Origin: Clarireedia homoeocarpa | Lineage: Eukaryota; Ascomycota; Leotiomycetes; Helotiales; Rutstroemiaceae | DNA length: 64,000 nt | Assembly: GCA_001465935.1 (NCBI GenBank) | Contig: LNKV01000027.1 | Span: forward strand, 558,001 to 622,000 | Direction of reading: 5' to 3' | Shown: positions 10,722 to 20,676 of the stretch, one piece after another | Layout: every line of letters begins with the position of its first letter | How positions within the stretch are numbered: position 1 is the first letter of the stretch | Made by a program: the position numbers and the translations under genes | The notes under the pieces: model-generated | Database searches by the model: none | Seen by the model: the letters and a program-made list of their open reading frames with translations, nothing else | What the model was told of the DNA's origin: nothing

Positions 10722-12687
10722 CCAATTGTCAATTCTTGCTTGTGGCTTTGAGATTAGCGACTTGTTTATTGTGAGGCAGGATTATCAGTGCAAAGAAGAT
10801 GAAATATACAACAGTGTGTCCGGGCCATTACTACATATGTAAAGTGGCAGGAAAGCACCACCTGTAAAGCATATTGCGTAGCTTCAAGCCTCTGCAGCTA
10901 GGCACCTTCCAGTATCATTCCAAGCATGTCGGGAGGAGAAGAATCAAGCTGCCGTGGTATTGTCTAATTGGCTGAAGCATGCGAATACCAGACTAGTTCA
11001 TGAAAATTGTCCAGAAGAGCAAGTCTAGTAAAGCCAAAATCGGAGATCTCAATGACCGAGCACCGAATCTGTGCCAGATTGTTTCTTGAGTTTTTGGTAC
11101 ACTACTTAAATCATAAATACGGTTTGGAGTATACAAAACGCAGGGATCTACTTCAACTTGAAGCCATCCTACGCCAAGCACAGACTATACTTTTGCTTCA
11201 TCGTGAATAACAAGACGTTTGAGAATAATTCAGAGGCTTCGAAGATTTTCCTAGATCGGGTTGAAAAAGATTGCTGAATCAATGCTGCTGAACGAGAAAC
11301 AAACACCGACCTGTAATTGCTGGTTTCGTCTTCCTGTCGCCGTATAGAATAGAGCTTCTTGCAGGTGGAAAGTTTATTGTGTGGTTCGGCATGGAAGATT
11401 TGCTCGTATATTTCCTGGGCGGCTGTGCGCGAATGATGATGCACTGCACGTCGCCCAATACTTAAAACCACCGGACTTCCCCTAGCAACCTCCGATCTTG
11501 GCGTATTTATAGCGCTATGACCACATTTAGCATTTGAGGCTCTCTTTGGCGACGATGTGTAGAAGATACCGGCTTCATCTGTTAATGATTTCCACTGATC
11601 GCTCTGGCAGCTTTTCATGGCAACTCGAGTTCCCCGGCAGCAAAGGAGCCAGTAGTGGACCGGGCACAATCCATCGTGCTTTGACATTGATCGTCGCCAG
11701 GGCGCACCCACTGATTGTGGTGGAAACTCATCCGATAGCCGTATCGAAATCCACCTTCAGGCCCATCTCAGGAGGCTTGATGGACTATTTATGCCGATAT
11801 TGGGGTGGAGAAGGCGTCCGAATATTGAGTTGTTCAAGCACAAGTTGGCAAATCCTACGTCGGTGTAGTCGAAGGCCGTCACTAAGCAAGAAGATAACAG
11901 GTCATATCTTGTTTTGTGTCGCCATCGAGTGTTGCCCATGAAACAATTCTTCATTGGAAAATTGCCCGATACACCAAGTCAACACGAATCCTCATGCAGT
12001 GTTCATCAATAGTCTGGTAACAAGCTTGGGTCCGAGCCGATGTGTGCACTGATTTTCAAGTCAGTTTTGAAGCCTTTGAAATACGAGAAGACAAGACAGA
12101 TCGTGCAGAATTGGTGGTCTACTAAACGTAAGAGATTATTTGCGTCGTCCTTACACATTTTTCGTGAAGTGGCCGCTTCATCTTTTCGTATCTTCAAACC
12201 AGGCGCACGCGTGCTCACGGTCACAGTTCCTTTGAGAATTACCAGAATCCCCACGCGCCCACAGCAACATCGCCGAGATGCGATAGAATGATCGATACAT
12301 ACAATGTGTGTGCGAGTGTTAATATCTCGATGGCTTGGATAAGCCCACGGACGTTTACCTCCCCGTGCCTCCGTGAGTCTGACTTGGCTGTTTCCTATAA
12401 ATGAATTTGTCAAGCCACACATCGATTGGAGCCAATTCGTGGCTTGATTTGGTCACAATAGCTACATCTAAAAGACCAAGCTACCATTCTACTTTTTATG
12501 TCGAATTAATGTTATATCTGAATACTAATTGCATAGTATACCTAGCTATTACAGGCTGTATTGGGACATCATGAGATATTCTTGATTGTTTGTGTACATT
12601 TCAGACATGTGTTATTCCCTAAGTTATTCCCGAAGTTATTCCCGAAAGAGCTAACCTACCTCGCCTACTATACTTTACTTTCCCCCC
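10722..12687. other. 2 kb without a recognisable gene
   Basis: Several frames of 100-180 codons overlap on both strands (for example 11169-11711 minus and 11534-11941 plus). None has a recognisable domain, and they cover each other antisense, so they look like chance frames. Three near-identical short units of the type AAGTTATTCCC occur at about 12619-12643. The interval could hold decayed sequence, but I see no transposon termini. Confidence 0.45.
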
Positions 12688-13734
12688 TCACGGAGTCTCA
12701 GCAACATTATAAACAAGCTTCTCACCACTAACCTTCCCCTGCTTCAACAACTCCAACCCCTCCAAAGCACCCTTCAGCCCACCAGGCAGAACCTTAGGTT
12801 TATGGACCTTAATCTTCCCATCCGCCAACAGCTTTTCCGCCAATCCCCAAAACATCTCCGCGAACTCCTTATCTTCAGCTTTCGCTGGCACAGGCATGTC
12901 GCCAAAGGTGAAGGCCTCGCCTACAGCAGTATAGGCAACAGTGTAGCGGTCCTTGACGTTCGCACGCTCAATGTTGATAGGAAGAAGAGCGCTGTAGTCC
13001 CCGCCTTCGGCGGAGATGACCTGGTCACAGAACGCTGCGCTGGACTCGAGGGAAATGGTGTCGAAGACTAGCTTGAGGTTATTTTTGGTGTATTTACGGA
13101 TTTCAGCGACAGATTGAGGGTCATTGTAGTCGAAGACTGCGTCGGCACCTAGACTCTTTACCAAATCGAAGTTGTGGGGCGAGCAAGTCGTGAGTACTTT
13201 GTACCCCGATAACTTCGCGAATTGAATGGCTAGTACACCAGTAGCTGTTGAGCCACCGAAAATCAGGATCGGCACAGGCTCCTTGATGGGCTCGGTAGGT
13301 AGAGCAAGCTTCAAGCTTTGGTAGAGTGCTTGACCAACAGTGGTGATTCCAACTCCAAGAGTAGCTGCCTCCTGGAAGCTAAGGTTGTCTGGAATATGGA
13401 TTTGGATATCTCCTTTGGCGACAATGTACTCAGCATGAGCACCATCTTCAGGCTGAACTGCGTTGCCACCGTGAACGAATCCACAGACACGGTCGCCCTT
13501 CTTGAAGGCTTTCTTGACATTCTTGCCCACAGCTTCAACAATCCCAGCGTAGTCGACGCCGATGACAACACCTGGGGGAGCAAGGTAGGCAATATGCTTC
13601 CAGTCAGTTGGGTTCAATGCAACACTGACATTCTTAACGAGAATGTAGTCATCACGAAGAGTCGGGATTGGCCTATTGCTAACGACAGAGGCTTGTTTAG
13701 GAGAGGTAACGACGATGGCTTTTTGAGTAGTCAT
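12688..13734 (-). CDS. MDR-superfamily trans-enoyl-reductase-like (ToxD-type) dehydrogenase
   Basis: This is an intronless 348-aa protein, the normal size for the family. The N-terminal GroES-like half contains SVALNPTDWKH and GVDYAGIVEAVG. The nucleotide-binding half contains the Rossmann segment ILIFGGSTATGVLAIQFAKL, followed by LTTCSPHNFDLVKSLGADAV. No structural zinc ligand cluster is visible, so it belongs to the zinc-free quinone-oxidoreductase/enoyl-reductase branch and should use NADPH. In fungi this branch includes ToxD, LovC-like and other stand-alone enoyl reductases that work with polyketide synthases, and also general detoxifying reductases. No PKS lies in this window, so the pathway is open. 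A TATATATTTG box sits about 140 bp upstream. A broken SDR gene begins about 570 bp beyond its 5' end. Confidence 0.85.
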   Translation of the reverse strand: MTTQKAIVVTSPKQASVVSNRPIPTLRDDYILVKNVSVALNPTDWKHIAYLAPPGVVIGVDYAGIVEAVGKNVKKAFKKGDRVCGFVHGGNAVQPEDGAHAEYIVAKGDIQIHIPDNLSFQEAATLGVGITTVGQALYQSLKLALPTEPIKEPVPILIFGGSTATGVLAIQFAKLSGYKVLTTCSPHNFDLVKSLGADAVFDYNDPQSVAEIRKYTKNNLKLVFDTISLESSAAFCDQVISAEGGDYSALLPINIERANVKDRYTVAYTAVGEAFTFGDMPVPAKAEDKEFAEMFWGLAEKLLADGKIKVHKPKVLPGGLKGALEGLELLKQGKVSGEKLVYNVAETP

Positions 13735-14303
13735 TGTTGTAGAAACGTTATGATAATATGATATAACTTCAACGTAGGTGAATAAAATCAGTAAGCTGGC
13801 AAATGAAAGAGTGCGAGTGAATGAAAATGAGGAATTGGATGTTCTCTGACCATGACAACGCCCCTTTCAAATATATATCTCGAGTTTTTGGCCCCTGCTG
13901 ACATTTCGGCCGAAACATAGAATGGTATTACAAATCCTCAACCGATGAATTATCTGACATTACTACATGAAAATCGTTCCGGCCATCGTGAATATTACCA
14001 AGTCGAAGAGTGAACGTAAATTTCTCTCGAAGGGACGTTGGGATCGATTCAAACACATTTTGGTCAAGACGGTTGATTGGACAGCAGTAGTTGGTTGGTG
14101 GAATCAATCATCGGACTTACATTTTTACACCGAAACATTGAAAAAGCCCTGGGAACATTGTTATAAATCAATAAACATGCTCGGTTCCGAAACGACGTCG
14201 TAACTACCTGGAACTTATTCATTCAATTCTCTATATCATCCATTTTTCATCATATGGATCAGTCCCAATTACCGCAAAGTACATATCATGTGACCCTAGA
14301 CCA
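13735..14303. promoter_or_regulatory. intergenic between divergent enoyl reductase and SDR pseudogene
   Basis: About 570 bp separate the reductase ATG (minus strand) from the ATG of the broken short-chain dehydrogenase (plus strand). The TATATAT box at about 13868-13876 probably serves the reductase. The head-to-head arrangement suggests a former shared promoter of two oxidoreductases. This is inference. Confidence 0.35.
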
Positions 14304-15165
14304 TGGCGTTCAACTATGACAAAGTCCTCGGCAAGGCACTTGCTGCTAGAGTTGTGGAATAAAACATACCAGTAGTAATCACAGGAAGAAGGGAGGAAAA
14401 TTCGACAGAGTTCGTCGCTCAACATGGAAGCGACGAAATGAAAAGCAAAGTGTTTGATGTAATGAAACTGGACCAGGTAGCCATCCCCTCTTACAGTTGC
14501 TCTTCGACCTTTCTCTCACCGAAGGACCAGCAAGACCAATCCAGACCAAAGATTTCCCAAATCGTATCAGAACTTCTCGCGGAGAACCCATATATGGATT
14601 GTATCTTCTTAAACTCCGGGATTCAACGTCCCTTCGACTTCTCCAAACCCGAATTTGTCGACATGGAGATCTTCGACCAAGAACTAATAACCAACTACAC
14701 CTCCGCCGTTCGTCTCACTAGAGCATTCCTGTCCTGCCTCATCTCCAGGCCCAGAAGAAATAAACTGCTTTGGTATTTGTCACTTCTCAAATGGCTTTGC
14801 TGCCAATGATGCGTTGTCCGAACTACGGCGCATCGAAAGCGGCATTGCATGACTTCATCTTGACACTATGCACTTAGTTGAAGAACGGTCCTGGTGATGT
14901 TAAGGTGCTTGAGATATACCCGCCGGCGGTGCGGACCGAATTACATAATGCCAAGTACCAGCCTGATCTAAAGGATGAGCATCTCATTGGTATGCCACTG
15001 AATGAGTTCATCGATGAAATCTGGAGATAATTGACGGAGGGGAAGGATCGAATCGCCATAGGAACGGCAAGGGATGTCTTGGAGGGATTCGAGATCAAGA
15101 GACAAGAGCTCTATGAGAAGATGACAGCAAAACTGTCTGCCTTGTTGAAGCAATTCTTACGATAA
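14304..15165 (+). pseudogene. short-chain dehydrogenase (DltE/YdfG-like), inactivated
   Basis: Reading from ATG 14304 gives a recognisable SDR broken several times. There is an in-frame TAA about 20 codons in (14361-14363), followed by the residues IPVVITGRREE. The core then continues through CIFLNSGIQRPFDF (the family's N-[A/S]-G motif). Near 14745-14775 the frame shifts, and the next frame reads VFVTSQMALLPMMRCPNY followed by the catalytic YGASK motif at about 14824-14838. A TAG follows at about 14877, and a TAA interrupts the C-terminal helices at about 15027. The original product would have been about 270-280 aa with the NAD(P) fold. Two of the stops fit CpA to TpA changes. The glycine-rich dinucleotide-binding start is also poor. 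An alternative with introns does not remove all stops. Confidence 0.75.
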
Positions 15166-15964
15166 TTTATGAAGTCCAGCTTGAAATTCTATCATAGAGG
15201 CAACTAAATGATTTCATTCCACAGTCCTGTAGTTGATTCCGGTCTCGTGATATGCACAAGGATGACATTGCGTTGATAGTGTGTGGTACATTAGTCGCGG
15301 GAACAGTGATTGTAGTAGCGGCGATCGCTGCATAATGAAAATCTGTCGGCGAACGTGATTGTTTTAATATACTGAATGCTGTTAACGATGGTTGACACTC
15401 GCTACGCATCAAACGCGACAAAATTGAATCCTACCGGCAATATAACTTCAAAGTCTTTCGCGCGAAGAGGCTAAAACCCCTAGTGGATCACAACACCCAA
15501 GATCACGAAGACGATATGCATAAAGCCAATTTCAAAATCCCTTCGCAGATCTCTCCGACTTCGACAGATATCCCTGCGTGCATGCATAACACCAATCAAT
15601 CACAGCGTCCCATCACGCGACCCCCTGCGGCGTATGAAACATCTCCCGTTCAATCAAGGTCGTCATCCTACTCTGCTTGCCTTCCATTTAGTCTTCTCAC
15701 CTCAGTAATATTGAGGCAACAACAACAACCTCATCGACTGTCCAAGAAGTCTTCATCGCAGTCCGAACCTTTGGATTTCGTGAAGTTGAAATAAGAAAAG
15801 GTGGTGAAACATCGGGAAAGCCACAGTCGCACCGATAAGCACAGCCTATAGTTCTACGGCCGATAACAAACGGTTGTGGTGGAACCTGGGCCGTAAACGA
15901 CATCACGACCGAGCCGCGATGGCGTCAAAAACTCAACATGCAGAAAACAGCGGAGTAGAAACGG
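15166..15964. other. intergenic, no clear gene
   Basis: About 800 bp between the SDR pseudogene and the small membrane protein candidate. It contains CAACAACAACAACC-type triplets near 15716-15728. A second ATG frame begins at 15919 and overlaps the candidate in another frame, but its codon use is poorer. Nothing else was seen. Confidence 0.4.
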
Positions 15965-16453
15965 ATGGTATACTTCCGGTCGAGGTCGGTTCCTTTCTCC
16001 TTTCCCTACAGCCAGAAGAGATCGCCATCAAACTCTCCAATATATCCAGCCAAAAACCGTCACGTGAAAACCACCCTACTAACCCCAATCAACCAGGCAC
16101 CATTCTATGTCACCGCGAAATTCTGGAAGCGATTCTCCGTCTACATATCCGTCGCATTATCAATCACTTCACTAATCATTTCGGCTATCGCGTCTCTGAA
16201 ACCAGGGAACGCAGAACATCTCAAGGCACTCACGGTAACAAGTATAGTGATAAATTCCATCTCCGTAGGGCTGTCGGCACTTACGTCGCTGGACTGGCAG
16301 AGCCAGGCGACGACGGATAGGAAGTTTGCGCAGATGTTGAGCCAGGTGGCGCATGTGCATGATGGGAGGGCAGTGATTGTGTTGGGGAAGATGGGCGTGC
16401 AGGGGTTGGAGAGGATGGGCGTGGAGATGGGCGGGAGTGGGAGTGAGAGATGA
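15965..16453 (+). CDS. small two-helix membrane protein candidate, unknown function
   Basis: The product would be 162 aa. Two hydrophobic segments lie in the middle: VYISVALSITSLIISAIASL (about residues 58-77) and a second rich in Val/Ser/Leu (about 88-107), separated by a short polar loop. A hydrophilic Gly/Met-rich tail follows. From about codon 35 the third codon positions are strongly C/G-biased, which favours real coding, while the first 34 codons are less convincing and the true start or an upstream exon is uncertain. I do not recognise the family. The pair of close helices with a C-terminal soluble tail is common in fungal orphan membrane proteins. Confidence 0.42.
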   Translation: MVYFRSRSVPFSFPYSQKRSPSNSPIYPAKNRHVKTTLLTPINQAPFYVTAKFWKRFSVYISVALSITSLIISAIASLKPGNAEHLKALTVTSIVINSISVGLSALTSLDWQSQATTDRKFAQMLSQVAHVHDGRAVIVLGKMGVQGLERMGVEMGGSGSER

Positions 16454-16993
16454 GAGATGAAAGATGAGAGGAGGATGAGTGATTGTGGATGATGGTGATG
16501 TGAGTGGTTCGTTGGTGAGTTAGATGGTTTCTTTGTGGGAGTGAGGAAAGGGCAATCAGAGGGAGAGGAGGATTGGAACCATGGAAATGCAAGAGGATGG
16601 ATGTAAAATGGGGGACGAGATGAGTAAACGATGACGGTTTTTATATTTATGCATAGATTAAACAACGCGAGAACTTGGGAAGGTTGCTTTGTCGGAGATA
16701 AAATTTTCGCATATCTGATCAAAATACCCTAGATGGCACTTTTTTTCGATCGAATTAGCAAACTGATATGATGCATTACCGGATGAAGGTAATGAATTGT
16801 CTCTCAACTGAAACGAAGTGATAGTATAAGTTCACCGTGATTTGGTTGCGAATTACATTAGTATCGATCGAAAGACGTATAGCTTTCTCAGCGTTCAATT
16901 GGCCATGAAACTCAACATTTCGAGGTACTAAAAAGGAATGGTATCATCTAGTATTCTCCTCAAATCATGGCCACAGCTAGCTCTGTAGTAATA
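16454..16993. other. intergenic; purine-rich GATGAGAG repeats then AT-rich spacer
   Basis: The first 150 bp are G/A-rich with imperfect GATGAGAG repeats that create open frames on the opposite strand. The rest is AT-rich and probably carries the noc3 3' UTR. No gene was seen. Confidence 0.45.
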
Positions 16994-19036
16994 TTATCTC
17001 AAACCTAACACGTTTTTCTCCACAGTTTTAACCCCATCCCTTACAGCAGGAGAATAATGTAACCTCAGCAATTCTCCCTCCCAGACTGTCCCTGCCAAAG
17101 GATTGCTACCTTCCACTTCTCCACTCAATCCATCAAACATTCCATCACCTCTCCTCTCCTCTGTATTCCAAAGACTCTTCACCTTTGTTTCATGGATCTT
17201 GGTGACCTTGCCCAGTAGTCCCAACATTGCCGTGGTGGACTTTTCCGGCAAATGTAAAGAGCAAGTCATTAATTGTTTAGTGAAGGCAGCAATTCGTAGA
17301 GGGGGAACAGCACGTGCTGCTAGTTGTGGGACGAGGATGGATGAGAGTGAGCGTAGGAGAAGAACGGTTGTTGTTTGAATGTTGACTTTGTTGTTGGCTG
17401 TGGATGACGGGGCATTAGGGTCTGGGAGATGGAGAGACTTGGAACTAAGTTCAATGTCGGCATTTAATGAGAGGGCGTATAAGGTGCGGTAAAGATGGGT
17501 GATGAAGAAACTAAGGTCAAGACTAAGGGATCTTTGAGCCTTGTGTGCGTCTTGCCCTTCGAGAAGCGCGAACGCGGTTATGATGCATAGAAGAGCTTCG
17601 CGAGTAAGATTTCGGGTGGTCTCTTCGTCTTTATCTTCATTCTCCTCATCCTCCAAATCATCACCAGTCTCGGCATGACCAATAAGGTCTTTCAAGGCTT
17701 CGAGTAAATCACCAAAGAAATCTTGGTTGATAAGATGAGCATATCGTGCTAAACCTTCTAACACAGCGCCCATAAGCGTCGGTGATCGCGCTTTCAGAAT
17801 GCGGAAATATGTCGCAAACACTAGTTTCAACGTTTCTGATTGCATACGATCTCGCTCTTCATGACTGACGGTTGCATCTGCTTGCTTCATCTCCTTCTCG
17901 ACCGCTTTTCGTTCCTTCATAAGCTTCCTCTCCTTCTTCGTGCGGAAAACTCTCTTTTCTTTCAGCTTCTTCCCACCAAGCCCATTATCCTCTTCCTCCT
18001 GATCCACATGATTGATGGATCCCTTTCCAGAAAATTCGGATAATAACCGCAGATGAAGGAAGGTGTTTAGTACACTCTCATCTACCCTATATCCCCTTCC
18101 TTTCATCATTTTCGTCAAAATAGAAACCGCATCTAATGATGCTGTTCCATCATCGTCATTTTTGAAAAGCTCCTCGATTGTCTCTCGGCATTTCACGAAG
18201 TCATCATCGACATTTCTTGTACTGAGCTTTCCCACTAGTATTTTCAACAGATCCGACCTGAAATTGAAGTGCGGCACAGACTTCAGAAGTGCACAAGCAC
18301 ACGATATCGCAACATTCGTGAGACTTGGTCCACTGTCGTTCTTCTTTTGCGGCTGCCCACCTTGCGCAAGCTTCGTTAACTCTTTCACATAACCTTGATA
18401 ACCTCCCACTAATGCTTGTTCGTATGCCCTGAGCTTCCGCACTTCCTTCGACACCTTTTCCGTCATATCATCTTCCGATAGAGGCCGTATCCGATACCCA
18501 GGAATAACATCTTTATATACCGCGAGCTGTGTCGCCAACGCTAACTTTTTGATTGTAATATTCTCAGATTGCCCAAATTGCGATAAGGTCTTGAACGCCC
18601 CGACGTTCTCTTCCGGATCCTCGTTCAATAACAGCGCTATCCGCGCCAATTCTTCCTTGGCTTCAATTATTTGCTGTCGTATTGGCACAGATGGCTTCTC
18701 TTCGACCTTTTTAGCAGGCTCCTCCTCGTCGTCCTTCGCAGTACCGTCTTCTCCAAGCCATTCCAGATCACTCTCTTCCTCATTGGCTTCGACAGGCGTT
18801 ACGACTTGTTGGACCAATCCCTCCTTAGTTTTGATTGGCAATCTTGTGCTCTCCTTCTCCTTCTTCTTTCCTTTCCGCGGTTTCGTTTCGTAATCTTGCT
18901 CTAGATTCCAGCTCGCAGCTTGCTTGAAGAATGAATTCGAGTTCGGCGCATTCTCGAGTGTCGACGGCGATGAATCATCCCCATCAGTAGAAGGAGGTGT
19001 TAGCTTGCGCCTCTTAACTGCTGGTACTTTTGCCAT
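16994..19036 (-). CDS. noc3: Nucleolar complex-associated protein 3 (NOC3)
   Basis: This is an intronless 680-aa protein. The basic start KRRKLTPP and a second Lys-rich block (KPRKGKKKEKE) look like nuclear or nucleolar signals. An acidic stretch follows, and then the NOC3p region with PIRQQIIEAKEELARIA and GYRIRPLSEDDM plus the conserved LRAYEQALVGGYQGYVKEL block. The C-terminal half fits the CBF/Mak21-type domain (HLYRTLYALS, LLRSLSSILVPQL). NOC3 pairs with NOC2 to move pre-60S particles from nucleolus to nucleoplasm and also has a reported role in replication initiation in yeast. The length matches fungal orthologues. It is head-to-head with nip7 across about 200 bp, another 60S assembly factor, which suggests shared regulation. 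Confidence 0.92.
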   Translation of the reverse strand: MAKVPAVKRRKLTPPSTDGDDSSPSTLENAPNSNSFFKQAASWNLEQDYETKPRKGKKKEKESTRLPIKTKEGLVQQVVTPVEANEEESDLEWLGEDGTAKDDEEEPAKKVEEKPSVPIRQQIIEAKEELARIALLLNEDPEENVGAFKTLSQFGQSENITIKKLALATQLAVYKDVIPGYRIRPLSEDDMTEKVSKEVRKLRAYEQALVGGYQGYVKELTKLAQGGQPQKKNDSGPSLTNVAISCACALLKSVPHFNFRSDLLKILVGKLSTRNVDDDFVKCRETIEELFKNDDDGTASLDAVSILTKMMKGRGYRVDESVLNTFLHLRLLSEFSGKGSINHVDQEEEDNGLGGKKLKEKRVFRTKKERKLMKERKAVEKEMKQADATVSHEERDRMQSETLKLVFATYFRILKARSPTLMGAVLEGLARYAHLINQDFFGDLLEALKDLIGHAETGDDLEDEENEDKDEETTRNLTREALLCIITAFALLEGQDAHKAQRSLSLDLSFFITHLYRTLYALSLNADIELSSKSLHLPDPNAPSSTANNKVNIQTTTVLLLRSLSSILVPQLAARAVPPLRIAAFTKQLMTCSLHLPEKSTTAMLGLLGKVTKIHETKVKSLWNTEERRGDGMFDGLSGEVEGSNPLAGTVWEGELLRLHYSPAVRDGVKTVEKNVLGLR

Positions 19037-19237
19037 AATAATTCGTGTTTAAATTAAATCGTATTCGCAATTATGTGGTTGTCCAAAAAAGTTATGGCAG
19101 AAAATCTCAAAATCTTGCAGAAGCGGCCGCGTCCGCAAAAAAAAGTTTTAGGCCTCGCTTCCCCGCCAAAAGATAAAGACCCCAGAAATTCAGAGCTTCA
19201 ATTCTCGACATCAAAATTTTCGAACATCAAGATCAAA
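19037..19237. promoter_or_regulatory. bidirectional promoter between noc3 and nip7
   Basis: Only 201 bp separate the two start codons. The spacer has A-rich runs and an AAAATTTT box at about 19213-19220, close to the RRPE-type element found before yeast ribosome-biogenesis genes. The match is short and could be chance. Confidence 0.45.
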
Positions 19238-19856
19238 ATGCGTCCTCTTACAGAACCCGAGACTCAAACGCTGTTTGCAAAATTGGCAAACTATACCGGC
19301 AATTCACTGAAGAACCTCATTGCGCCGCTCGATAACAGTCCCAATGCAGACCGATACGTTTTTCGCGTTCAGCAATCGCGATGCTACTATGTACGATTAT
19401 CGCTCGCAAATCTTGCGACATCGATTGCGAGAGACAAGCTATTGTCGCTAGGAACATGTCTTGGTATGTTGGATTCTCTTCACTTTCTCTAATCCAACCA
19501 CTAATTTCTCTACAGGAAAGTTCACCAAGACTGGCAAATTCCGCCTACACATTACTGCCCTACCTATCCTCTCGGAACACGCTCGCTACAAGGTCTGGGT
19601 TAAGGCCAATGGCGAAATGCCCTTTCTCTACGGTGGTCATATCGTCAAGGCACATGTTGGCAGATGGTCAGAGGACTGTCCAGAGCATCAAGGTGTCGTC
19701 GTCTACAGTATGAATGATACGCCATTAGGATTCGGTGTTACGGCTAGAAGTACGCAAGAGGCGAGAAGATTAGATCCGACAGGTATTACTTGTTTCAGAC
19801 AGGCGGATTGCGGCGAGTATTTGCGAGATGAGGATACCCTGTTTGCGACTAGCTGA
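19238..19856 (+). CDS. nip7: 60S ribosome subunit biogenesis protein NIP7 (two exons)
   Basis: Exons 19238-19463 and 19516-19856 join across a 52-bp GT..AG intron to give 188 aa, close to the 180-181 aa of yeast and human NIP7. The start MRPLTEPETQTLFAKLANY is the conserved N-terminus. The C-terminal PUA domain is visible as PFLYGGHIVKAHVGRW and PLGFGVTARSTQEARRLDPT, followed by the conserved FRQADCGEYLRDEDTLF tail. NIP7 binds pre-rRNA with its PUA domain and is needed for 27S processing and 60S formation. The open frame upstream of 19238 is discarded because it is low-complexity and not conserved in family position. Confidence 0.95.
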
Positions 19857-20676
19857 GCGGAGATATATGGAGGAATGGTAGAATATTTCGAACAAGGAGT
19901 TGGGGATATAAAATGGCGTTTCATCTGCTATAGGAAGATTTAATTCCAGACAAGTTTCTGTCGATTTCCGCTTGTAGCGATGCTCGCGCCGCTATACATC
20001 ATTGGTGGTCTTCCATCCCTACGAAGTTTCATCCGCAACTATTTCGTTGTGCTCGTCTCAAGACTAAGTGGCTCTGTGGACCATTGTCTCCAGCTAGTTA
20101 TTGTAACTCCCTATTAACTAGCTAGCCCTGGGCGTATTAGTTTATCAGGGCAAGTTACGTAGCATATTGTCCTATATATCTTATATCGAGCAATGATTAC
20201 CATTGACTGGTCTTCTCCTCAAGATAGATTCCCTCGCCCAATCCCAGCAAAAGAGTAAGGACCGATGAGTCTCTAGTGAAACTTATCCCTGACGGACACC
20301 GCGTGAAAGGCTCGAAGCAAAGCGGCTGAAGGCGGAGCTACGGATGAGCTCGGTCTGAATGATAGCCTTGGGCAAATTTGCATCTCCACCGGTTTTCAAA
20401 TCATCCATATTTGAGGTCAGTATGGTCTTCTCTAATGGCTGATACTCTCTAGGTAGGTTGACAAAGTCGGTGGATTCCCTCACAGTATCTCACGGCGGTT
20501 ATCTTCATCAGCTTTCAAATTTTCCAATTATTGAAGTGAATATTTATGTGCTTATTGTCTATCCCATACTATATATATTAAACCATGCTATCTAAAAATT
20601 TGTGAGTAATGATGATCTATCTGTAATACTTGTTATCACCTTCAAGGCTCGTCGCTGCTTAATCCTAGTCCACCAC
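19857..20676. other. intergenic between nip7 and the DHA2 transporter
   Basis: About 0.8 kb holding the two convergent 3' ends. The central part includes a short minus-strand frame (20283-20483) without a recognisable domain. AT-rich TATATATATTAAA near 20567-20580. No element was seen. Confidence 0.45.

Noticed and set aside
11169..11941. Overlapping 180- and 135-codon frames on opposite strands
   Set aside because: Neither has a known domain and they overlap antisense. No splice structure improves either.
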